NCBI RefSeq assembly: GCF_905475395.1
Contig: NC_058342.1
Span: 16,278,640-16,342,639 of the forward strand
DNA: 64,000 nt
From: Chrysoperla carnea
Taxonomy: Eukaryota > Arthropoda > Insecta > Neuroptera > Chrysopidae
Reading direction: 5' to 3'
Shown here: positions 23,075-35,655 of the stretch, piece after piece
Position numbering within the stretch: position 1 is the first letter of the stretch
How the letters are laid out: each line of letters opens with the position of its first letter
Position numbers and translations under genes: made by a program
Notes under the pieces: model-generated
What the model was told of the DNA's origin: nothing
Database searches by the model: none
What the model saw: only the letters and a program-made list of their open reading frames with translations

Positions 23075-23497
23075 TTGCATCTAATTTGCGCCCTCGTGGG
23101 TAAACAGTGATGTTAACAAAAAAAAGTTTCAAACAAAAGTTGTTTATTTTTTCATAACATTTAGTATATTTAAACTTTTGTTCTATCTCTAACAGTTTAC
23201 AAGATTGGTCCTACGGACCCAAAACCCAATTGACCTATGTTGTTCATTTACGAACTTGACCTCACTTTTTACGTCCTCAGCACGCTATAAAAATTGCTTG
23301 ATATTTATTTTCGTTTTTTTATCGCGATGACAGACGGAGAGACAGACAGACAGACAGACAACCGGAAATGGACTAATTAGGTGATTTTATGAACATCTAT
23401 ACCAAAATTTTTATAGTAGCATCAATATTTTTAAGCGTAACAAACTTGGGACTAAACTTAATGTACTATGTATATTTCTTATATACACGGTATAAAA
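23075..23497 (-). mobile_element. HINE copy 7, in tandem behind copy 6
   Basis: Lacks the CAAGTG end and starts mid-element (GCGCCCTCGTGGGTAAACAG). GACAGACAGACAGACAGAC lies at 23342-23361. Confidence 0.85.
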
Positions 23498-24439
23498 AAA
23501 ATTTACCCTATAAATTTAGGTACAAAAAAATTCGTTATTTTACACGTCTAAAAAGCTTTTGTGGAATCATTTGCAATGTTTAATATATATTATTCTAATA
23601 AGTGCATATTAATCCAGATACAGAAACACCATGAACACAGTGTATTTTTAATATGAAGTAATTAAACAATTTTACAAGTTGTAATTAAACTATTTTTTTT
23701 TTGAAAATTAAATTAAATCGTTTTATATATAGTGTCATCATGTATTGAAACAGTTACCAGTTTTGTTTATAAGTTTTATGTATGAAAGTGTTTTATTCTA
23801 TTTACTGAAGTCTCGTGGCTTTTGAAAAGTGTTTATTTATATTTTTTAAACAATTCAGTACATTGTTTACTCTAAGTGAATAAGTGGATGCTGCAAGTGA
23901 TTTGATTTTGTTATCAGAAAATGTTTTGTTTATTTATTATTGACTTACCCGTTTTATTTACGGGTAAACAAGTGTTTCAAGAATTTATTTACCTATAGTA
24001 AAAGTGAGTAATTTTTATCTTATATAATTGGAAATTTTAGTTCCGAGGATGGTTAAATATAGTGAAGAGTAACTCTGTAAGGACGTACATTTATAAAACT
24101 TGAAAATTATGATAATATAAAAGTTTTAATGATTTTGAATGAATTACGAAAGAAAATATACTGTTATAGAATTAATTTCGTTGAATTTTTAGTTTGAAGG
24201 TTTAACATGGAACTAATTAAATAATGGAAAATATAAATCGATATTTCTCAAAAATAATATCGATAACTATTCTTGAAACTTTTACCAGTTGCATAATTAT
24301 TTAAAATTTTAACAGAATTTCAAAATTTTTTTTTAATTTTGTATTAATTTAAAATTATTTAAAGTTTACATACTGTTTCCCTTTGAACGCACATAGCAAA
24401 ACAATTTGGTGACTGAACTTCGTTAATTTTAAAAAAACC
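23498..24439. other. Unassigned AT-rich sequence
   Basis: About 72-75 percent A+T by eye, no repeats shared within the window. It could hold regulatory DNA; nothing specific is visible. Confidence 0.4.
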
Positions 24440-24659
24440 AGTGCACATTAAGGTAATACGAGCGTCAAGTTTAAACTTGTGGTTGAAATTATTTTTATCT
24501 TATTTTCAACTTTGATGATGAATTTTGTTATAACTTCATGAATGTAGAAAAAAAATACGAATAAAATTTTTCGATATTTGCCATGGTTTTCGAAACATCG
24601 AAAGCTTAATAATTAAACAAAATTATCGATATTTTGAAAGTTACTCCAGATATTGAAAA
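24440..24659 (+). repeat. Third copy of the 36830-37985 repeat
   Basis: Contains the uninterrupted site of HINE copy 11 (AAATTATTTTTATCTTATTT) and is itself interrupted by HINE copy 8. Confidence 0.75.
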
Positions 24660-25034
24660 TTTTTATACCATGTATATATGAAATATACATAGTATATTAA
24701 GTTTAGTACCAAGTTTGTAACGCTTAAAAATAATGATGCTAGGAAAAAAATTTAGTCATAGCTGTTCATAAAATCACCTAATTAGTCCATTTCCGGTTGT
24801 CCGTCCGTCCATCCGTCCGTCTGTGGACACGATAACTCAAAAACGAAAAAAGATATCGAGCTGAAATTTTTACAGCGTACTCAGGACGTAAAAAGTGAGG
24901 TCAAGTTCGTAAATGAGCATCATAGATCAATTGGGTCTTGGGTCCATAGGACCCATCTTGTAAACCGTTAGAGATAGAACAAAAGTTTAAATGTTAAAAA
25001 TGTTCCTTATCAAAAAATTAAACAACTGTTGTTA
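24660..25034 (+). mobile_element. HINE copy 8, 3' truncated
   Basis: Starts TTATACCATGTATATATG and contains GTCCGTCCGTCCATCCGTCC. It ends abruptly after AACAACTGTTGTT. It sits inside a copy of the dispersed repeat at 24455. Confidence 0.85.
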
Positions 25035-26589
25035 TCAATGGAATATATCAAACTGGAAATGGTTCTAGAAATCAGGGATATTACAAATTTGTATACTTGT
25101 AAGGAAGAGGATTCGAAGACCTTCAAAGCTCTGCTACTGAGCTCAATTCGTCATAATCAAAGAACTCCAAACAAATTAAACGTTTGGGGGCATTTGAGAG
25201 TTTCTAAAATTAAAGTTGTAGGTTTTAAAAACTATTTTATAAATAAAAAGAAAAAAAAAACTTTACTCTTCAAGAAAATTTGAATTTCTCGACAAAACTT
25301 GTATACGAATGGAAAAAATTGATATCTCATTATTTTCTTAATTCGAAAAACAATCAATCAATTAGCTGGTTGATTATACTTCACTAAATTTAAACTGAAA
25401 AATCCTTGAACTTGGACAATAAAAGGGTACTATTCATATTCCTTAATTAACAATTTAGTAAAGTAAAAATAATCAGAAAATTCACCACTGTAAATGTCTA
25501 AATTATCCTTTTTGGGCCACAAAAAAAGTGTAAGCTACCCCATTTTAGAAAGTTAAAATTAATCTTATTTTGACCAATATATACTTTTCCATTTCGCAGT
25601 ATAATGTAAAAAATTATCTAATCTAGGCAAAATTAAGTATGAAATGAAAGTACTCTATAATTCCAGACTATTAATTTACATTTAATTTAACTCTGTTAAT
25701 TGTTAATTAAAGGTTAATTGACTAATTAACCTTTAATTAAATAAATTGTGTCTATTAAGTTTTTAAAAATTATACTGCGTGTCTCGAAAGATATCATAGT
25801 GGAGCACATTCGGCCCATCCGTCGGAAAAAATTTTTCATCGACGATTTCATTGCATATTCTTGTTGGAAAGACGTCCCATAATAAGGATCAAATTTTTTT
25901 TAATCAATTTTCTTTTTGGCATCTGTGAAATTTTATTTTTTGAAACAAATAAAGACATTCTAGACTTTTTTGGGTCATTTTACATCAAAAAGGTCAGATT
26001 ATTTCGTAAATTTTACCGTTACCGAGATATTAACAGTTTAATATGTTTAGAAAAACTCCAATGGCGTCTCTTAAGTATCTCTGTGACGTAAAAAATGCAC
26101 GGATTAAATATTGTAACACAGAGTATACTTAAGTGTCTAATTTGCTTGGAGTATTTATTTGATTACAAATTTTGCAAACAAAAAAGTATTTTAAAAAATT
26201 GAACCAAATTTTCGTCTGGAAAACAGTTGATTCTTTAAAGGACGCATTTCGAACAGAAATATGCATACAAATCGAATCAGAAAATTTTTCCCGACGTATG
26301 CACCCGTATAAACTTCACTAAAAATTTGTTTTCTTAAAAAAATAATCAAATTGTTATTTAATATTATTATTAAAAAATATTTTGGAGATAGCTTTTTTAT
26401 AATGTCGATTCAAAAATGACGGGTTTACATAGAAACTTTGCCTCCGTCATTGCATTAAGCTTACGTCACACAAAGAACACACCCTTCAAGTTTCAGGTCT
26501 CTACGATTAGCGGTTTGGGCTGTGCGTTGATCCGTCAGTCAATCAATCATTCAGGACGAAGCATTTTATACGTATTAACTATTATTTTA
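25035..26589. other. Unassigned AT-rich sequence
   Basis: A palindromic patch TTAATTAAAGGTTAATTGAC around 25700-25745; nothing else supported. Confidence 0.4.
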
Positions 26590-26960
26590 AAGACTTTTCA
26601 CCCAAAAGTTTTACAACATGGCTTATTTTGTTCGTAATTGAATTTAGAAAAACTCCTTAAGTTAGTTTGTGATCCTTCCTCACTCTCTTTTTCGGAAATT
26701 TCGACATTTATGCTCCAGAGTTCCCGAAACGTATTAAATAAAAAAATGAGGATGAAACCATTCTGGAGGTTTTTGGGTTCACTAAATTTGAATCTGGCCA
26801 TAAAAATTAAGAAAATTCGAGGTCACTGAATCCAAATCTGGCCATAAAAATAGTGAAAATTCAAAATAGCGGCCGAAAAATTCAATTTTTTGCTATTTCG
26901 ACTCCGAAGAGAGTAGGGAAGGATCATAAACTAATTTTTCTATATGCAATTATGAACAAA
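26590..26960. repeat. Inverted pair of the 3405-3560 repeat
   Basis: A + fragment (26590-26745, TTTGTGATCCTTCCTCACTC) and a - fragment (26885-26960, GAGTAGGGAAGGATCATAAA) flank a short duplication of AAATCTGGCCATAAAAAT. Confidence 0.7.
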
Positions 26961-27039
26961 ATAATAATAATAATAATGGAGTTTAACCTCCGTTTGTCTG
27001 GAATATACGCCTAAAACAGAGGCCACCTACATCATTATT

Positions 27040-27245
27040 TGTTAAACTTTATTTATTTAACTACATTCATATTTACAATTACATTTGTGATGTGGGTGGA
27101 GTCGGTTACTTCATTTTTATCCAAGCGACGACTATGTGATCAATTCTACCGCCCCCATAAATTATAATTGTTCACATTCCCGATGCCTGGAATCGAACTC
27201 GCAACCTAATTCTTAGTAATCTCGGCCACTTAGGCTCGGCCACTT
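27040..27245 (-). mobile_element. tRNA-derived SINE, second family
   Basis: On the - strand a head with GCCTAAGTGGCCGAG (A box) and TTGCGAGTTCGATTCC (B box) is followed by unrelated sequence ending in AT-rich DNA. It differs from SINE family 1. The 3' end is not certain. Confidence 0.65.
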
Positions 27246-27404
27246 AAGATCTTATTCCGAACAAAATGAACCTTGTTAGATCAAAATTGATTCACTCTCA
27301 AAAAAAGTTAGTCAGTCCTGATTTTACATTCATTAACTTTAATATTATTAATATTAAGGCTGTTATTTTCAAATTTTAAACAATCTTTGATATTCGTGAA
27401 ACTT

Positions 27405-28480
27405 AACAACCAAGGTGTGAAAAATGAAAATTGAGAAAATTAACAGGATTTTCAAAAATTAAAATTAGGGGAAAGTGGTCTATAATGATCCCTCAGAGTA
27501 AAATGATCCTTCGTTGTTTTAAGTAAACCATTAAAGCCATCTAGTATATTTATCGATAGACGATTTCCGCGCGAGCAAATTAGGTAATCGTTCAACAAAG
27601 ACTTATGTATAAGCTAATTTGTGTTTCTTAGCAAAAATATTAATTTTACTGCTTATGATTTGTAGTAAGTCAAATTTCAACGTAAACTCTCTTTTTACGG
27701 ATTAGTTTTTGCCGGCTGACTGTTTTTACTCTTGGTTTTCGTTGACTTTTAATAATATTATAACACATTTTCATAGACGTATAATAAATTTTAAGATCAG
27801 TTTTTATGATTAAATTCAAATATGTCGTTACAGGTAAAATGATCCCCTTTATATAGGCTAAAATGATCCCTATTTGGTGTGTAATATTATAATAGATAAA
27901 ATGATCCGCCATCATGTAACGGGTCTTGAATGTGTTGATTTAGATGAATTTAGCAGTGATTTTTGTTTTCATACTAATCGTCGATGCAATGTAAAATAAC
28001 AGTTAATATTTTTTTTGAACTGTTTGATAAAAAATGTAATGGGATCATTTTACCCACTATCCTTACAAGGTAGTTTTTTAGAAATATTCAATATGTCTAA
28101 AAATTTTAACAGATCAAAAGAAATTTACATACCAATATTGTAACATTTGAATAAAGAATTCGAAAACATTTCGACGTTGTACATATGTCAAGTAGTTTGG
28201 CTATAAATTACATTTTTTCTTAGCGGGGTCATTTTAGACCACCTTCCCCTACTTAGGTCAAGTAGAATATTAATACGTATAACATACCCAATTTTCAAAG
28301 CGATAGAATAAAGGGTATAATCGAAGTGCTTATGAAGTTCAATAGTCACTTTAACCATTCTTATCTGGAAAATCGATTTAATTCATAAATTTTTTTTTCC
28401 ACCAATTTAAGAGGATTCTTAAACAAATTATTAAGTTTCACGCCAATCAAAGACTTTTTAAAATTTGGTATGTACAATTA
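27405..28480 (+). repeat. Second copy of the 8330-8635 repeat, split by TGATCC copy B
   Basis: Left part 27405-27467 (TTAACAGGATTTTCAAAAA) and right part 28252-28480 (AACCATTCTTATCTGGAAAA) match the uninterrupted copy on both sides of the insertion. Confidence 0.8.
27468..28249 (+). mobile_element. TGATCC-family TIR element, copy B, nested
   Basis: 782 bp with the same termini as copy A, flanked by TA on both sides (27466-27467, 28250-28251). It is inserted into another dispersed repeat whose uninterrupted copy is at 8370-8630. Confidence 0.92.
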
Positions 28481-30164
28481 TTTTGTATAAAAATATTTAA
28501 AATTGTAGACATTTTATTGAAAATCAATATTGAAGTCCGCATTGTAAGTTTAAGTATGTATTGATAAAATTATATTGAAATATTATCGATTAATATGTAT
28601 TTATCATGAAAAAAACATATTTTAAAATAAAATTATCGATAATAAATCCATACGTCATCGATTCAATTCTATTTTTAATTAAATATAATATATGTATACT
28701 TTTATATTTTATTATAACAAAAACTTTATTTTACAAGAAAAGGGGTTACACGAACGCCACATAACAACCATAAACAAGAACATTGGTTCCAAAAATAAAA
28801 ACATCCACCAAAATTTTTTTTATTATATCGTCAAGAAAGTCTATACTTCATGGCAATCTAAGTTAAAATAGCTTCGCTTATTATTTTTGGGCCGTTCAAA
28901 GTAACTGAAAATAAGCGATTTTATGAATTTATTCAAAGGCAAAAAAAAAAATTAAAAAAAGGAAGGTTTCGGCATCTAGTTTAAGACCCTTCTAACGCGC
29001 AATCTCAGAAGTGCTAGGGTTGCGTTAATTAACGCTATGTATACATAAAAAAACGATTTTTGGCCAATATCTTGGAGATCATCAACTTTATGAAAAATAG
29101 TTTCATACAAAAATTTTTGGAAATGATTTTCCTTAAAAAAAATGTAGAATCAAAAATTTTGATATCTTCAGCCATTTTCCCAAAAATCGGGAAAAACGGC
29201 CAAATATATATTTATATGCTGAATGAAATTCCCAATTAATATGATTTATAGTTTGTATGCAGTCGGGTTTTTTTTTTTTTAGATTATTTTTATCAAGAAA
29301 CTTTGTATGGAAATGAATGAGAAAAACACGTTGGGATATTTTATAGTTCACAATAGTTCAACATTCATTTGTAAATAAAAATCCATCATTTATCAAAATT
29401 CAAAATAAACACAAGGCTTTTCATATGTTTGTTTCTTTTGCATATTAGTGCAATCAAATTAGCATTTATTAACAAGTGAAATTTACAAAATTTAAAAAAC
29501 CCCGACAAATGCGATTTAATTCTTGTAAACCGCTTTTTTAAAACTTAGCTATAAAATTTTCTTAATCAACACTTTAAACTTATAACACTCCTTCTTAAAT
29601 CAATATCAAAGTGATGGTCAAAGACATTAGATGAGATGAAAAGGAGACTTAGAGAGCTATCATTTTCTGGGACAAATTTTTGGAAATATTTTAATTGAAA
29701 TTGATATATTTGAGTTGACTTTGTTCTTTTGAATTATTGTTTTGAATTGCCTAATTATTTTACCATTTCACTTTTCGAAATGAATTGAGCCAAGTTTATT
29801 TGACCATTCATTTCCAAAGTAATTATTTATATGTTAAAGTTAAATTACCTTTCCAAAGAAACCAAAAATTTTTAGCCGTTTACATACAGACAGACAAACA
29901 CACAGACACACACACATAGCGGTCAAACTTATAACACCCTTCTTTTTTTTAATTCGGGGGCTAAAAATAAATTGTGAAGGGGGTTATAAGGAATGTAGTA
30001 TAAATTTGTTTTCCACCAGCGGAGTTGAAGGGTGTTTTTTTTTGGTGGAGGGGGTGACAAATTGGTGTAAAATTGTATTATTGTGTTTTCTGAATTTAGT
30101 TGCGGTCAAAATGAAAAGTATTCAATAGAAAAGTTGTGGGTCCTGCAAAAATCTAGAACTTTAT
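28481..30164. other. Unassigned sequence
   Basis: CA-rich block ACAGACAAACACACAGACAC at 29889-29915. No gene seen. Confidence 0.4.
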
Positions 30165-30174
30165 ATAAGTCATT

Positions 30175-30683
30175 AGGGTTGCCAACTTGGTCAGGTCTCT
30201 CACCCAGCACATTATGAAGATGATGCTGTGGGGGGGAGGGTTTCGGTGAGAAGCGGAAAATCCAAAAAAGTCCAATTTCGTCATATTTAATTTATTTCAA
30301 CTACATCAAAAACATAAGTATGAAGTAATATAAATAAGTCAGTTTGTTTTGGCATTAATCCTTAAGTGTCCATCAATACTTAATGGCAAGGTATAGATAT
30401 AAAAATTTCACACAAGCATGACTCGAACAAAACAAACAAAAATGAAAATTCTGTACGGGCGTGGCTTAAATAGAACGAATATAAAAGTTTTACAATTGAC
30501 TTCTTACTGTGATACCTACAAAATAAGCAGAAAAGTCTTATAAACACTCAAATCATGAACAAAATCAATTCTCACTACTCTAGTTGTTGTGGTCAAATCC
30601 ATCGTGGTGACGATTCAGCAATCATAATGCTAATTGTTGCTTTTTCGACGCCGGTCGGCGAGGCTCGAGCAGATGGCAACCCT
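30175..30683. mobile_element. TIR element with 10-bp target duplication, 509 bp
   Basis: Short TIRs AGGGTTGCCA/TGGCAACCCT. Flanks ATAAGTCATT (30165-30174) and TTAAGTCATT (30684-30693) differ at one base. No coding frame. A 9-10 bp duplication is Mutator-like, but the TIR is short, so the superfamily is open. Confidence 0.75.
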
Positions 30684-31243
30684 TTAAGTCATTTTTAACA
30701 TAACTTCAAAATTTCCGAGAAAATGGCGTCTTTTGTTGTTCTTGTTATTATATTTTCCAAAAAAACTTCAATTTAAATGAAACATTGTGAAAATATTTCT
30801 TTTTGTGTCCTTAATAAAATACAAGTTATTATAAGGAAATGAGGGGTAAATCGTGAAGTTTGATAAAGAAATAAGGAAGAAAAGAAATAATAAAAAAAAA
30901 ATTCCAGGTGGTGCATACGGCTCCCAAAAAACCTTAAGTGAGAAAAAAAAAACCTTAAGTAGAAAATTAAAAACCGACAACTTTACTTTGAAAAACTGTC
31001 CGTTTCGGAATTTAAGCAACCAAATGTCTCATTTGTTGGGAGTTACAAGGATTTTCTTGTGTTTGTTTCTTCTGTGTACACTCGGCGTAAGAAAATGATA
31101 GCACTATCAGGACATTATCAGACTATTGTTAAAATGAGTGAAAAGTGTGTATTCAAAAATAATAAATAACATATTTTATTTAGATTTTGTACGAATTAAA
31201 AAATATTCCAATAAGCGTGTATCATATCTACACATATATGATA

Positions 31244-32300
31244 CTAGCTGATTTCCGCACGCTTCGCCGGGCACACTAACTATTTGGATGTGAATATATT
31301 CTTATTTTATTAACGAAATGTTTTATTTCGATTTGATATTTATTGTAAATTTTTCAAAATTGAAATAGGAAAATATAGTGCCAGTCAGTAAATACACAGA
31401 TTTCCACATCACCCATGAGGTACTGTGTATTGGGATGCGTTCCCGTTATTTATTGTGTTGGCGTCCCTACGTGGTAGACCTACACCACAAAAAGACCTAC
31501 ACCACGATTTAGACCTACACCTAAGAAAAAATTGCCACTATAAATCTAATTACAAATTTTGGAAATTTCTTTTTTAATAAAAAATATTTTTTGCATTTTT
31601 TAAATCTATTAAATTAAATTTTGTAATCAATTATATTTTTACGTCTACATTTCCATTTAAAAAAAAATTAATTGGTTTCTCTTAATTTTAACATTTAATA
31701 ATATTTCATGTACATGAAACTCATAATAATGGATAAAGATCTATAAACCTGTAAAATACTTTACTTACATTTACAAAACTTCTCTGTAAACAACATTCTT
31801 CGTACGTTGATTTGGTTGGAGAACAAGGAGATCCTCAGGTGAACTCACTCTTGAACACGCCACATAAAATTTACCATGAGAAAAACAGTCACTTCGTAAG
31901 TCTACACCGGCTAATTTAAAACTCTGACCTTGTGCTTTATATTGATAGTCATAGCAAAGCAACATTTTACTGGAAACTACACACGCTTAAATTCAAAATT
32001 AAAGTCGGATTGAATGAGAGTGACTCTGGGAATGATTACACTTTCACCCTCATACTTTCCTGTAAAAACTGTTGCTTCGATAACGTTTCTTTGCATCGTT
32101 TTTACGTGTAGTCTGGTGCCATTACACAATTTTGGGGGATTTAAATTACGCAACAACATTATTGGTGCACCAATTTTTAGATGAAGAATATGAGGTGGTA
32201 TTCCCGGTGGATTGAGTGTGTGTAAAAACTCGACAGGATAGTGAACAATATCTTCTACCTCTATGACTGTATCTACAGACTTATAAACTACAGAAAATCC
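31244..32300 (-). pseudogene. Helitron fragment with PIF1-like helicase C-terminus
   Basis: On the - strand 32290-31990 encodes [38 protein letters not shown] and GESVIIPR; after a stop and a frameshift near 31970 it continues YKAQGQSFKLAGVDL and YVACSRVSSPEDL to a stop at about 31771. These are the last motifs of the Helitron/PIF1 helicase. About 500 bp later the strand reads a GC-rich hairpin (CCCGGCGAAGCGTGCGG) and then CTAG followed by T at 31244, a canonical Helitron 3' end. The 5' end is not found. Confidence 0.85.
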
Positions 32301-33063
32301 GCTGGGATAGAAATTCCTTAAAATCCGTTCTTAGTGGAAGTCTATGTCACGAAAGAGGTAATTATGCGAAATTTGAAGTTAATCGGACCGATAGTTTCGG
32401 AGATTTCGTGATGAGTCAGTCAGTGGTAACGAATCTTCCGAATAATGGGTCCCACTGTCAAAGTCGCTATGTAAAATGCAGGACTTGTTTTTTTTCTTTT
32501 GAGTTTATATTTAACTCAGTTGAGTTATTTGATTTTTTAAATAATTTTTTTTATTTTACCCTTTTTAGTTAGGATTTTTAAATACCTATTTAACAATACC
32601 CCACTTACCATGGACCAAACGCGTGAACCGATTTTAATGATTGTTACGTTAATCGATTTTTCTATTTAATAGCTATTCAATGGTAGCCCACTTGACATAG
32701 TTCGTCGACTTTCATTTTTTTCATCGATTGACGTACGGATCATTAAAATCGGCCGATGGGTTTGGTTTCTAGTGTGTCACAAAGGAACAGACATAGACTG
32801 ATAAACATATCACCACTCCTTTGCGTTGCTCAGTCGGGTAATTAAATAAAGTACTATTTAGGTGCAACTATTATAAGATTGAGCCCGCCATGATTATAAT
32901 AACCTTCGGATAAAGTCGGATCGCTGCTCCTATTACCCCCGCCATGCCGCTATCGGTGACACTGGTGACAGCATAATCTTCCTGTTACGAATTTATTTAA
33001 TATTTCCAAAGATTATCCATGACAATTTCTTAGTAAAACTTAATTGGTTCATGAAAAAATAAA
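32301..33063. other. Probable Helitron-associated or other repeat DNA
   Basis: GAAATTTGAAGTTAATCGGA with GATTTCGTGATGAGTCAGTC is typical of repeat 3' regions seen in insects. Ends with no clear terminus. Confidence 0.35.
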
Positions 33064-33645
33064 AAAATAATTGACTGAGTTAATTGTTGAAATACCATGT
33101 ATAAACAGTGTTGATCACGCAATCGTTTGTTTTTTATCGTCATGTAAGAAAAGAAAGATAGTCAAACATACATCACACTTAATTGATATTCTCATATACT
33201 ACAAACTACATAATGTTTCTAACCTAATTTGCGCTCTCACGGGTAAAAAGTGATGTTTACGAAAAAATGTTTCAAATAAAAGTTTTTTATAAGGAACATT
33301 TTTAAGATTTAAACTGTTGTTCTATCTCTAACGGCTTTCAAAATGGGTATTACGGACCCAAAACTCAATTGACCTATGTTGGTCATTTACGAACTCGATC
33401 TCACTTTTTACATCCTGAGCACGCTATAAAAATTTCAGCTTGATATTTTTTTTCGTTTTGGAGCTATCGCGGTGACAGACAGACGGATAGACGGATAGAC
33501 ATACAATCGGAAATGGATTAATTAAGTTATTATATGAACACCTATACCAAAATTTTGTTCATAGCATCAATATTTTAAAGTGTTACAAACTTGAGACTAA
33601 AATTAGTATACCTTGATATATTTCATGTATACATGGTATAAAAAC
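33064..33645 (-). mobile_element. HINE copy 9
   Basis: Lacks the last 15 bp at the CAAGTG end; otherwise complete to TATACATGGTATAAAA. Confidence 0.85.
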
Positions 33646-33982
33646 TTGATCATGATCTTAACTACAATCAGATAGAGTGCTACGATTGTTTTTGTAACGG
33701 TGTCCTTTATTTACACATTTTATATTGTTAGTCAGAATTCTGGATAAAGTGTGTTTATGTTTATTACAAATAAACTGGATTGATGACATTATTTTAAATG
33801 TGAAACATAAGGGAGATTTTAATTATTTAATTTCTATTTAAAAAAAATAGTTATTAGTCATATGTATAATCATTTTGAAATCAAATGCGGGTAACCACAT
33901 TTCACACAACACATGCGCAATAATAAAATGATTTTAAGATTTCATAAATTTAATTCATTTAAAAAACTCATTATTTAGTGGG

Positions 33983-34380
33983 ATTTTCCAAATAGAGTAT
34001 TTTACTATATTTGAAAAAGTACTTCAAAATGTTGATTTTGCTAATAAAAAGCCACAACAAATTTATTTCGAAAAAATACACACGCTTTCTTGCCAAAAAC
34101 TTAAATTAAATTTTAAACCTTTTTTAAACTGTCAAAAACGCAGGCATCCAATTTGATGACGTAATATGGGTATCACTATACGAAATAACACAAATAAGTT
34201 TGACAGATATATTCATAGACATCTGATTATAATAAATATAAATACTTATTATCTATGTATATATTATACCCAGCTGTCTACACTGAACTAAATGATGGTC
34301 TATGGTTCATACCGATATACAGTTTACACGTGAAATACAGTTTAAAAATTACGATTTTTAATTTTAATATTATAAAAGAA
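33983..34380 (-). repeat. Copy of the 50290-50755 dispersed repeat
   Basis: Inverse of 50400-50755: GAAAAAGTACTTCAAAATGT, CGCTTTCTTGCCAAAAACTT, CATCTGATTATAATAAATAT. About 90 bp in the middle is unrelated. HINE copy 10 follows at once. Confidence 0.85.
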
Positions 34381-34382
34381 AA

Positions 34383-34627
34383 CCTCATTTTTTACGCCCT
34401 GAGCACGCTATAAAAATTTCAGCTTGATATCTATTTTCGTTTTTGAGTAATCGAGATGACAGACGGATAGACAGGCGACAAACAGACAGACAACCAGAAA
34501 TGGACTACTTAGGTGATTATATGAACACCTATACCAAAATTTTGTTCATAGCATCAATATTTTTAAGCGTTACAAACTTGGGACTAAACTGAATGTACCT
34601 TGGTATATTTCATAAACATGGTATAAT
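34383..34627 (-). mobile_element. HINE copy 10, truncated
   Basis: Only the (GTCY)n-to-CATGGTATA half remains. It joins directly to the repeat at 33983-34380. Confidence 0.82.
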
Positions 34628-35051
34628 AAAAGTCATATAGCATGTAATTTACACTCATTAGGCCTAGTTTTTCGCTGAAATAGTTCTTCTAGCTAGCGAA
34701 TTTTAAGATCACTTGTTTTATTAGGGAGCCCTTAACAAACAAACAAATTATTAATTAAAATATTATTGTCATTCAAAGAAAATGAATGATATTTCACTAC
34801 AAGAATATCTACTATCATGGGCGTCGCCAAGGAGGGCAGATAGGGTAGGGCAGGTAAGCTGCTTCTCTCACATAGAGATTCACAAAATGATTCAAAGCAC
34901 CCACTTGTTTTAAAAAAATAAAATTTTACTGAATTCAAAATTTCAATTATCGGACGGGTTTATTTTGAAATTAGAATCAATGAAGCTACTTACAAATTTT
35001 CAGCTAAGTTACTTTTATAGTTTTGAGAAAAAGGGAACTAAATTCTTGCCC

Positions 35052-35655
35052 TAATTTGTTTATTTTTTTATATGAAACAATTTTTACATTAAACCTTTTG
35101 TTCTTCCTCTTGCGGTTAACAGTACCCAATGGACCCATGGTGCCCATTTACGAACGCAAACTCATTTTTGGATCCTAAGCACGATATATAAAAAATGTGG
35201 CTGGATAGATATTTCTTTTCGTTTTTGAGTTGCCGCGTTAACGGACTGACAAACGGAAATGGACTAATAATGTAACTTATATGAATACCTATATCAAAAT
35301 TATATATTTGTAGCTTCAATATTTCAATATCTGGATGACCGATCGGTATTTTTATACCATGTATATATGAAATATACATAGTATATTAAGTTTAGTCCCA
35401 AGTTTGTAACGCTAAAAAATAATAATGCTAGGAAAAAAATTTTGTCATAGTAGGTGTTCATAAAATCACCTACTTAGTCCATTTCCGGTTGTCCGTCCGT
35501 CCGTCCGTCTGTGGACACGATAACTGAAAAACGAAAAAAGATATCGAGCTGAAATTTTTAAAGCGTACTCAGGACGTAAAAAGTGAGGTCAAGTTCGTAA
35601 ATGAGCAACATAGGTCCATTGAGTCAAGGATCCGTAGTAAAATAAAAGTTTACGG
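35052..35655. mobile_element. HINE inverted composite 3
   Basis: A - fragment (35052-35345) meets a + fragment (35350-35655) at the CATGGTATA ends. The + half has GTCCGTCCGTCCGTCTG. Confidence 0.8.

Noticed and set aside
23333-23365. GACAGACA runs as a direct-repeat array
   Set aside because: Simple (GTCY)n microsatellite inside HINE elements.
26416-26829. Several short overlapping frames
   Set aside because: They fall in the inverted dispersed repeat at 26590-26960 and its flank; no domain or splice sites.
28960-28980. GGTTTCGGCATCTAG, like a tRNA-Phe 3' end
   Set aside because: Only about 15 bases match and no other tRNA part is present.
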